Below are positions 1 through 4,220 of a DNA stretch of 5,255 nt, piece after piece. Below the pieces are notes generated by a model, which saw nothing but the letters and a program-made list of their open reading frames with translations, searched no databases and was not told where the DNA came from. Source of the DNA: an uncultured Chloroflexota bacterium. Lineage in GTDB: Bacteria > Chloroflexota > Dehalococcoidia > UBA2979. Made by a program: the position numbers and the translations under genes. Position 1 is the first letter of the stretch; each line of letters starts with the position of its first letter. The DNA is taken from NCBI GenBank assembly GCA_902827055.1, contig CADEHD010000161.1, positions 1 through 5,255 of the forward strand, given 5' to 3'.

Positions 1-22
1 GTTCATTCTCGTAATTCTCGCT

Positions 23-145
23 CTACAAACTCAAGTTTCGGCCCAAAGAACTGACCGCGGCGTCGACGAGCGCGGGAGTGGCGACTGCCGCCACCGTCGC
101 GACGAGGACGACGAGGGCGGCACTGAGAAGCACGGTCCATCGCAT
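23..145 (-). CDS. Possible small single-helix membrane protein (40 aa), function unknown
   Basis: I do not recognise this protein. From the ATG at 145 it would be 40 residues. Residues 3-22 form one strongly hydrophobic segment (WTVLLSAALVVLVATVAAVA), followed by a short polar tail ending NLSL and a TAG stop. This start is chosen because GGGAG (152-156, minus strand) lies 6 bases upstream. Longer in-frame starts at ATG 178 and GTG 211 lack a convincing ribosome site. Third codon positions are mostly G or C over the first 30 codons and drop near the end. It lies 144 bases downstream of cbiO on the same strand, so it could be a last cistron of the transporter operon; small one- or two-helix membrane proteins do accompany Ni/Co ECF transporters. 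It could equally be an unrelated small gene or chance. Confidence 0.35.
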   Translation of the reverse strand: MRWTVLLSAALVVLVATVAAVATPALVDAAVSSLGRNLSL

Positions 146-151
146 GTCAGG

Positions 152-156
152 CTCCC
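152..156 (-). promoter_or_regulatory. Ribosome binding site selecting the start of the 40-aa ORF
   Basis: GGGAG on the minus strand, 6 bases before the ATG at 145. It is the only Shine-Dalgarno-like match in front of any of the three in-frame starts of this small ORF, so it decides the start call. Confidence 0.35.
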
Positions 157-158
157 AG

Positions 159-173
159 GGTGCATCGTGCACC
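159..173 (-). repeat. Perfect 6-bp inverted repeat (hairpin) upstream of the small ORF
   Basis: GGTGCA and TGCACC are separated by 3 bases, giving a perfect 6-bp stem. It ends 2 bases before the GGGAG ribosome site of the 40-aa ORF. No T-run follows, so it is not a standard intrinsic terminator. It could be an operator, an mRNA processing or stability element, or a translational control hairpin. The inverted repeat is seen directly; any function is inferred. Confidence 0.4.
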
Positions 174-215
174 GGCATGGTGGTCGATCGGGACAGGTGG
201 GCGGTCCGCACTGTA

Positions 216-234
216 GCGGGAGGGGTGCCTCCGC
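216..234 (-). terminator. Hairpin downstream of cbiO, possible weak terminator
   Basis: On the minus strand GCGGAGG and CCTCCCGC can pair around a CACC loop: five continuous GC-rich pairs, one bulged base, then two more pairs. It lies about 55 bases after the cbiO stop. No T-tract follows, so if it ends or attenuates transcription it is not by the classical route. The rest of the 146-289 gap shows only short GC-rich pairings expected at this base composition. Confidence 0.25.
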
Positions 235-289
235 GACAGCCGCGGGTGTGGTCGAGGGGTGGCGCGCGGCCGAGGGCTCGCCCGCCCGG

Positions 290-1111
290 CTAGTGCGAGG
301 CGCGCGCCTGGGGACTGCGTGGTTCGAGCGCCTCGAGCCCGTGGCGGGCGAGCAGCGGCCCGTCCTCGAGCAGCGTGGCGCTGGGGCCGTCGGCCACGAC
401 TCGACCTTCGTCCATGATCACCGTGCGCGGGAGGAGGTCTCTCGCGAGGGCAAGGTCATGCGTCGAGATCAGCATCGTCCGGTCGAGGCGCGCGAGGAGC
501 TGGATGAGCTCGCGGCGCGCGGCTGGGTCGAGGCTCGCGCTCGGCTCGTCGAGGGCGAGGATGGGCGCGCCCATGGAGAGGACGGTGGCGATCGCGACTC
601 GGCGCTTCTGCCCGAGGCTCAGGTGATGGGGCGCACGCGCCTCGTACGCCTCCATCCCGACATCGGCGAGTGCACGGCGCGCCCGCGCCAGCACCTCGTC
701 GGGTGGGAGCCCCATGTAGAGCGGTCCATATGCGACGTCCTCGAGGACCGTGGGTGAGAAGAGCTGGTCGTCCGGGTTCGAGAAGAGGAGGCCGACCTGC
801 GCGCGGACGGCCTTCACGGTGGAGTCGGTCAGCGGGAGGCCGAGGACGCGGATGTCGCCTCGCCCGCGGAGAATGCCGACCAGGTGCAGCATCAGCGTCG
901 ACTTGCCGGCGCCATTGGGCCCGAGGAGCGCGACCTTCTCGCCGGGTTCGATGCGCAGGCCGAGGCCGCGCAGCGCCTCCGTGCCGTCGGGGTAGGCGAA
1001 CCGCAGCTCGCCTATCTCGATGGCGGCCGCGCCGGTCGCGGCGGCCGCGGGTCCTCGAGAGGCCGGTGACGCCGGCGCGGCGTCGCGGCCTGTGCCGATG
1101 CTCGACGTCAC
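290..1111 (-). CDS. cbiO: ECF-type cobalt/nickel transporter ATP-binding subunit CbiO
   Basis: Cytoplasmic ABC ATPase that powers the metal importer formed with CbiM, the PDGLE protein and CbiQ. At 273 residues it has the usual length, and all ABC motifs are present in order: Walker A GPNGAGKST (64-72), a Q-loop in the ECF-typical form NPDDQLF (112-118, Gln116), ABC signature LSLGQ (164-168), Walker B ILALDE (184-189) with catalytic Glu189, D-loop SLD (193-195) and switch His218 in STHD. LSLGQ instead of LSGGQ is normal for this subfamily. The first 30 residues are an Ala/Pro/Gly-rich extension before the ATPase fold and are probably disordered. The start is GTG at 1111; its GTGA overlaps the cbiQ stop by 4 bp, implying translational coupling. 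Whether nickel or cobalt is carried cannot be read from this subunit. Confidence 0.94.
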   Translation of the reverse strand: MTSSIGTGRDAAPASPASRGPAAAATGAAAIEIGELRFAYPDGTEALRGLGLRIEPGEKVALLGPNGAGKSTLMLHLVGILRGRGDIRVLGLPLTDSTVKAVRAQVGLLFSNPDDQLFSPTVLEDVAYGPLYMGLPPDEVLARARRALADVGMEAYEARAPHHLSLGQKRRVAIATVLSMGAPILALDEPSASLDPAARRELIQLLARLDRTMLISTHDLALARDLLPRTVIMDEGRVVADGPSATLLEDGPLLARHGLEALEPRSPQARASH

Positions 1112-1899
1112 AGCTGCCCCGCCACGTGCACCGTCGCGGCGGCCAGCACCACAGCCGCGCCAACGGCGATCTGCCCGAGGCGCAGCGGTGGGTTTTCGAG
1201 GAAGCGCGGTTCGCCGTCGTAACCACGTGCCTGCATCGCGGCGTACACGCGCTCGCCGCGGTCCACGCTGCGCGAGAAGAGCGAGCCGACCATGTGCCCG
1301 GCGACGCTCGCTCGCCAGCGGACGGTGCCACCGCTGCGATGTCCGGGCAGCTCAGCGCTGCGTGAGTCGCGTGCACGCATCATCCGCACCCCCTCGTCAC
1401 CAACGACGTGCAGGTAGCGGTACGTGAAGAACACGGTCGCGACGAGCAGCCGCGGCAGGCGCAGCGCGCGGAGTCCGCGCAGGAGCTCGGATGCGGGGGT
1501 CGTCGAGGTCAGCAGCACGCCGACGAGTACCGCGAGCCACGACTCGAGCAGGATCGAGCCGACGGCGACCAGGCCGTCACGACTCGCATCCCAGTCGAGG
1601 ACCGGGATCGTGAGCACGGCCTCGCCGGGCTGGGTGAAGGCGAGCGGTACGGCGGCGAGCACGAACGGCAGCGCGAGGAGCGAACGCCCCAGCACGGCGA
1701 TCGGGGAGAGGCGAGAGATCAGGATGCCGAGCGCGATCGGGACGGCCAGGAACGCGAGCACGCCCCAGTCGCCCGGCCTCGTGAGCGTGATGGCGAGGAT
1801 GTACGCGAGCGCGGTCGGGAGCTTGACGCGCGCATCGGCGCGGTGCAGCGTGCTTTCGCGGTGCTGATAGCGGTCGCGGAAGGCGGCAGAGAGCGCCAC
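1108..1899 (-). CDS. cbiQ: ECF-type cobalt/nickel transporter transmembrane coupling subunit CbiQ
   Basis: Membrane T component that links the metal-binding CbiM to the CbiO ATPase. The protein has 263 residues, normal for CbiQ. Hydrophobic segments lie at about 27-40, 46-62, 67-89, 108-132, 148-164 and 241-258. The two T-component coupling motifs, which contact the ATPase grooves, are visible: ARD at 176-178 (in RMMRARDSR) and ARG at 224-226 (in ERVYAAMQARGYDGE). The first carries Asp where the textbook Ala-Arg-Gly motif has Gly. The start is GTG at 1899, preceded by AAGGAG (1908-1913) with 8 bases of spacing; an ATG at 1904 is out of frame. A 43-base gap separates it from the PDGLE gene upstream, and its stop overlaps the cbiO start. 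Confidence 0.94.
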   Translation of the reverse strand: MALSAAFRDRYQHRESTLHRADARVKLPTALAYILAITLTRPGDWGVLAFLAVPIALGILISRLSPIAVLGRSLLALPFVLAAVPLAFTQPGEAVLTIPVLDWDASRDGLVAVGSILLESWLAVLVGVLLTSTTPASELLRGLRALRLPRLLVATVFFTYRYLHVVGDEGVRMMRARDSRSAELPGHRSGGTVRWRASVAGHMVGSLFSRSVDRGERVYAAMQARGYDGEPRFLENPPLRLGQIAVGAAVVLAAATVHVAGQL

Positions 1900-1942
1900 G
1901 CCATCGACTCCTTGTCCCGTGCCGCATGCGGACGGCGCTCCG

Positions 1943-2278
1943 TCAGTCCCGCGGTTGTGGGTCGCTTCCGGTCCTCGTCGGCGTGTCGGGTGCCGCGCGT
2001 CGCGCGAGGATCCTCGCGACGGTGAGCGTTCCGCCCGTGACCACCGCGATGCCGATCAGGCCGGCGAGGACGGTGCTCACGCCCTCGTTGGCGACGCCGG
2101 GCACGCTGTAGTCGGGCAGCACCTCGAGGGGTGCGTCGCGCGCGCGATCGAGGAATCCCTGGTCTTCGGCGACCTTTTCGAGCCCGTCGGGATCGCTCGA
2201 GGCCAGCGGGGAGACGAGGGCGACCGCGGCCGCGATCGCGATGCCGATGAGCAGGAGCCGCAGGTTGCTTCGGTGCAT
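1943..2278 (-). CDS. PDGLE-domain membrane protein, CbiN/NikN-like accessory subunit of the Ni/Co transporter
   Basis: Small membrane subunit that accompanies CbiM/NikM in nickel and cobalt ECF transporters, where it is thought to help metal loading. It has 111 residues: helix 1 at about 7-25, then an extracytoplasmic loop with the family hallmark SSDPDGLE (PDGLE at 30-34) and the conserved LPDYSVPG (54-61), then helix 2 at about 67-90 and a polar Pro/Thr/Arg-rich tail. This is the PDGLE family, which takes the place of classical CbiN in many operons. The ATG at 2278 is 3 bases after the cbiM stop, and GAGGGG in the last codons of cbiM serves as its ribosome site, so expression is probably coupled. 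The family is clear; the detailed role is inferred from family knowledge. Confidence 0.9.
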   Translation of the reverse strand: MHRSNLRLLLIGIAIAAAVALVSPLASSDPDGLEKVAEDQGFLDRARDAPLEVLPDYSVPGVANEGVSTVLAGLIGIAVVTGGTLTVARILARRAAPDTPTRTGSDPQPRD

Positions 2279-2281
2279 CGA

Positions 2282-2983
2282 CTACCCCTCGTGCAGGGCC
2301 GGCTGCCGGCGCAGCAGATCGGGGCGGGTGCCGCGCACGAACCCAAGCGCCGCCACCGTGATCAGCCCCTCGCCGATCCCGATCAGAGCGTGCACGCCGA
2401 TCATCGCGGGGCCGACGACGCGCAGCGGCGACGTCCCGGACGCTGCCAGCTCCACTGCCGTGGCGATCGCGGCGGCCTCGACGGCCACCCACGCCGCGAC
2501 GAACCCCGCGATCGTGGGGCCGGTCGCGCTCGTGCCGCCGAGGCGCGAGAGGGCCCCGTAGCAGGCCGCGCCGACCAGCGAGGTGATCACGCCCATGTTG
2601 AGGACGTTCACGCCCAGCGCGAGCAGCCCCCCGTCCTGGAAGAGCAGCGCCTGGAGCCCCACGACCGCCGTCATCACCACGATCGCGGACCACGGACCGA
2701 GCAGTATCGCGGCAAGTGCCCCGCCGAGCAGGTGTCCGGACGTGCCTCCCGCCACCGGGAAGTTGATCATCTGGGCGGCGAAGATGAACGCCGCGAGGAC
2801 GCCCATGAGGGGCACCGCGCGGTCATCGAGTTGCCGATTGGTCATCCGAACGGCGATCGCAATCGCCACGCCCGTGAGGAGGTACCCGGCGAGGGCGATC
2901 GGCACGCTGACGAAGCCATCGGGGATGTGCAGCGCCGGGCCTTCGAGGGCGCCGACGATGACCGAGGGGGCAACAGCGGCCAC
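2282..2983 (-). CDS. cbiM: ECF-type nickel/cobalt transporter substrate-binding membrane subunit CbiM/NikM
   Basis: Substrate-specific (S) component that binds Ni2+ or Co2+ and lets it cross the membrane. Family signatures: HIPDGF (19-24), NFPVAGGTSGHLLGG (74-88) with metal-ligand candidate His84, QALLFQDGGL (111-120), GVNVLNMG (124-131) and the C-terminal HALIGIGEGLIT (198-209). Several transmembrane helices span the 233 residues. In known NikM/CbiM proteins the mature chain begins Met-His, and the amino end plus His2 and His67 hold the metal. Counting Leu18 as residue 1 here places His19 at 2 and His84 at exactly 67. The called start is GTG at 2983 with GGAGG (2992-2996) 8 bases upstream. 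It adds 17 uncharged or acidic residues that must be cleaved or bypassed; the alternative is initiation at CTG 2932. It is the first cistron of the transporter operon, behind a putative metal-regulator operator. Confidence 0.94.
   Translation of the reverse strand: MAAVAPSVIVGALEGPALHIPDGFVSVPIALAGYLLTGVAIAIAVRMTNRQLDDRAVPLMGVLAAFIFAAQMINFPVAGGTSGHLLGGALAAILLGPWSAIVVMTAVVGLQALLFQDGGLLALGVNVLNMGVITSLVGAACYGALSRLGGTSATGPTIAGFVAAWVAVEAAAIATAVELAASGTSPLRVVGPAMIGVHALIGIGEGLITVAALGFVRGTRPDLLRRQPALHEG
2940..2944 (-). promoter_or_regulatory. Internal Shine-Dalgarno-like site before a possible CTG start of CbiM
   Basis: GAAGG on the minus strand lies 7 bases before CTG (2932-2930), the codon immediately preceding His-Ile-Pro-Asp-Gly. 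Initiation there would give fMet-His-Ile-Pro-Asp-Gly, the canonical amino end of the family. CTG starts are rare and the match sits inside a plausible coding stretch, so it may be coincidence. Confidence 0.25.
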
Positions 2984-2991
2984 GGTGTACC

Positions 2992-2996
2992 CCTCC
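2992..2996 (-). promoter_or_regulatory. Ribosome binding site for the GTG start of cbiM
   Basis: GGAGG (within GGAGGGG) lies 8 bases before the GTG at 2983. This strong site is the main reason for calling the longer form of CbiM. Confidence 0.6.
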
Positions 2997-3085
2997 GACA
3001 GACCCGCCCGGACGGGAAGGCACTCGCGCGCCAGATTCGAGGCAACGCGCGCATCCGAGACGCACGCTGGATCGGCGTGGCCCGC

Positions 3086-3114
3086 AGCGTAGATGCGTCG
3101 AGAACGATTTGCAA
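3086..3114 (-). promoter_or_regulatory. Predicted promoter of the cbiM-PDGLE-cbiQ-cbiO operon
   Basis: On the minus strand TTGCAA (3109-3114, 4 of 6 matches to TTGACA) is followed after 17 bases by TACGCT (3086-3091, the TAnnnT form of the -10 box). Transcription would start near 3079, leaving an untranslated leader of about 95 bases before the GTG at 2983. I see no riboswitch fold in that leader. The -35 element lies inside the palindrome at 3104-3119, so a bound repressor would block it. Confidence 0.45.
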
Positions 3115-3119
3115 ATTGT
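3104..3119. promoter_or_regulatory. Candidate Fur-family operator (16-bp palindrome)
   Basis: ACGATTTGCAAATTGT is a dyad centred between 3111 and 3112. The inner 10 bases are perfectly self-complementary and 14 of the 16 bases pair. It is AT-rich in a very GC-rich setting. It lies 17 bases beyond the stop of the Fur-family gene and about 120 bases before cbiM, overlapping the predicted -35 box. TTGCAA half-sites occur in operators of several Fur-family proteins, including the actinobacterial nickel regulator Nur. A weaker outer symmetry, TCGaGA against TCGcGA, flanks it with a one-base offset. That the neighbouring repressor binds here is inference. Confidence 0.5.
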
Positions 3120-3135
3120 CGCGACTAGGCGGAGG

Positions 3136-3573
3136 TCAGCCCTGGCGGCAATCTTCGCACTCGCCACGCAGGGCAAGGTGCGCGAGCGCCGGGCGGAAGG
3201 CCGTCCGCCGCTCGATGCTGCGCCCGAGGGGCTCGAGCAGCTCTGCGGGCAGCACCTGGTCGGCGCCGCAGCGGTCGCAGATGAGGTGCGAGTGCGCGTG
3301 TGCCACGCCCCCCACCCATTCGAAGGTGACGGTCGCGCTCGGCAGGCGGATGGCGCCGACAAGCCCCACGCCCTCGAGGGTCTCCAACGTGCGGTACACG
3401 GTCGACGGACTGAGGGCCCCGAGCGCCAGCTCGCGCTCGATCCAGTCGCCGAGCTCGTCCACGCTCCGGTGCCCGCCGAGGGTCTGGAGCGCATGGATCA
3501 CCGCGTTGCGCGCAACGGTGGAACGAAGACCCGCGGACCGCAGCAACTGTGGAGTGTCGCTCATGCTACTCAT
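3136..3573 (-). CDS. Fur-family metal-responsive transcriptional repressor
   Basis: DNA-binding regulator of metal uptake, 145 residues, the family's normal size. The winged-helix domain is at about 8-80, with recognition helix SPSTVYRTLETLEGVGLV (55-72) and the conserved GHRSVDEL (34-41, His35). The C-terminal dimerisation and metal domain shows the HAHSHLIC cluster (His92, 94, 96) with Glu85 as a further ligand candidate, plus two CxxC pairs (Cys99/102 and Cys139/142) expected to hold structural zinc. The subtype (Fur, Zur, Nur, Mur) cannot be fixed from sequence. Its place directly upstream of a Ni/Co ECF operon and its operator favours nickel or cobalt sensing, as in Nur. The start could be ATG 3573 or ATG 3564; neither has a good ribosome site, and an extended -10 box just upstream suggests a nearly leaderless message, favouring 3573. 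Confidence 0.92.
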   Translation of the reverse strand: MSSMSDTPQLLRSAGLRSTVARNAVIHALQTLGGHRSVDELGDWIERELALGALSPSTVYRTLETLEGVGLVGAIRLPSATVTFEWVGGVAHAHSHLICDRCGADQVLPAELLEPLGRSIERRTAFRPALAHLALRGECEDCRQG

Positions 3574-3581
3574 CGCAGGTG

Positions 3582-3590
3582 AGAATACCA
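3582..3590 (-). promoter_or_regulatory. Extended -10 promoter of the Fur-family gene
   Basis: TGGTATTCT on the minus strand is an extended -10 element (TGn plus TATTCT, 4 of 6 matches to TATAAT). Its end is 8 bases before the ATG at 3573, so transcription would start one or two bases from the start codon. No recognisable -35 hexamer lies at the right distance. There is no Shine-Dalgarno sequence, which agrees with leaderless or near-leaderless expression. Confidence 0.45.
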
Positions 3591-3630
3591 GACGGCGGAG
3601 CGCAGGGCTGAGGTCGCGGCGCGGGTCGCA

Positions 3631-4113
3631 CTACGAGGAGCCGGAGCCCTCGCTCTTGCCTGTCTCCTGCGCCGGGCGGGCGTCGTCGTCGGGCGCGGGC
3701 TTCCTGGTGAGCTCTGCCGCGAGCGCCTCGGCGGCCTGCCGGAGGCCGGGGCTGACGTTCCGACCGATCGCACCCTGCGCGACGTGCAGCCCGGCGGCCT
3801 TCAGCTCCGCCTCGTGGTCCTGGGCGTAGTCAGCGGCCCGACGAGCGGCGCCGCGGAGGTGGGGCTCGGCGGCGCTTGCGGCTGCTCGGACCTGCGACGC
3901 GATTCGATCGAGGGCGGGCTGGGCCGCGTGTTGCGCGTGCTCGATGGCGTCTCGCGCCGCGCGCTCGGCGCCCGGCCGGCGATCGGCGGCCACGATGCGC
4001 GCTGCCCGCGCGAGGTTCCGGGCGCGGCGCGCGAGGTCGCCGAGGCCGCGCGGCCCGTCGGCACCCAGGGTCGCGTCGGGGGCGTTGGGTGAATCAGGGT
4101 TCGACGTGTCCAT
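3631..4113 (-). CDS. Ala-rich, predominantly helical hypothetical protein (160 aa)
   Basis: I do not recognise a family. Residues 1-21 are Asp/Pro/Asn-rich and probably disordered. Residues 22-137 are Ala/Arg/Glu-rich with few helix breakers, resembling long amphipathic or coiled-coil helices (for example RAARDAIEHAQHAAQPALDRIASQVRA cut into repeats at 51-77). The best-ordered patch is AAGLHVAQGAIGRNVSPGLRQAAEAL (106-131 region). The tail 138-160 is acidic and Gly/Ser-rich. There is no signal peptide, transmembrane segment or cysteine, so it is probably cytoplasmic. The ATG at 4113 has GAGGA four bases upstream. It ends 57 bases before the Fur-family gene, which has its own promoter, so shared transcription is possible but not required. 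It is divergent from the oxidoreductase. A structural or nucleoid/DNA-associated role cannot be argued from composition alone. Confidence 0.75.
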   Translation of the reverse strand: MDTSNPDSPNAPDATLGADGPRGLGDLARRARNLARAARIVAADRRPGAERAARDAIEHAQHAAQPALDRIASQVRAAASAAEPHLRGAARRAADYAQDHEAELKAAGLHVAQGAIGRNVSPGLRQAAEALAAELTRKPAPDDDARPAQETGKSEGSGSS

Positions 4114-4126
4114 GGGGTCCTCGATT

Positions 4127-4136
4127 GGTACGTACC
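4127..4136. promoter_or_regulatory. Perfect 10-bp palindrome in the divergent promoter region
   Basis: GGTACGTACC is perfectly self-complementary. It sits over the predicted transcription start of the helical hypothetical protein, a common operator position, within the 107-base gap between two divergent genes. No regulator is identified for it; a chance palindrome is possible. Confidence 0.3.
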
Positions 4137-4137
4137 C

Positions 4138-4143
4138 AGTGTA
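4138..4143 (-). promoter_or_regulatory. Predicted -10 box for the helical hypothetical protein
   Basis: TACACT on the minus strand (4 of 6 matches, TAnnnT form) would start transcription near 4131, giving a leader of about 18 bases that still contains the GAGGA ribosome site. There is no good -35 hexamer. Confidence 0.35.
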
Positions 4144-4177
4144 GCCTCGCGTGCGGCCGGCTCAGCGGGGCCGCCAG

Positions 4178-4186
4178 TGCGATACT
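4178..4186 (+). promoter_or_regulatory. Possible extended -10 promoter for the oxidoreductase
   Basis: TGCGATACT reads as an extended -10 (TGn plus GATACT, 4 of 6 matches). Transcription would start near 4193, about 28 bases before the ATG. No -35 match is seen 16-18 bases upstream. Confidence 0.3.
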
Positions 4187-4220
4187 CCCGGGCCTAGCGC
4201 CCAGCGAATCGAGGTTGTCG

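Noticed and set aside
1..22. Repeated ATTCTCG (two copies, one-base gap) in the AT-richer left edge
   Set aside because: Too short, and cut by the window edge; no promoter or repeat family can be supported.
146..211. Longer forms of the small membrane ORF starting at GTG 211 or ATG 178
   Set aside because: Neither start has a convincing ribosome site, and the added residues interrupt the short-leader pattern; the ATG at 145 fits better.
456..1376. A 306-codon minus-strand frame overlapping cbiO and cbiQ
   Set aside because: Arg/Pro/His-rich shadow translation with no motif; the ABC ATPase and CbiQ signatures lie in the other frames.
2984..3135. Possible cobalamin or Ni/Co riboswitch before cbiM
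   Set aside because: The stretch is shorter than a typical cobalamin riboswitch and I find no B12-box or characteristic conserved core. Only the palindrome, promoter and ribosome site are supportable.
1919..3829. A 636-codon open frame on the plus strand, antisense to the PDGLE gene, cbiM and the Fur-family gene
   Set aside because: Its product is low-complexity Arg/Ala/Gly/Asp/His-rich sequence with no domain. Long antisense open frames are expected opposite genes with G/C-rich third positions, and every gene beneath it has clear family motifs.
4153..4202. GC-rich inverted repeats GCGGCC/GGCCGC and GGGC/GCCC before the oxidoreductase
   Set aside because: Short arms of pure G and C are common by chance at this composition and have no T-run or other support.
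3876..4220. In-frame extension of the oxidoreductase upstream of 4221
   Set aside because: It is antisense to the hypothetical protein gene, Arg-rich and without family similarity, and the ATG at 4221 has a well-placed GAGG and begins the conserved fold.
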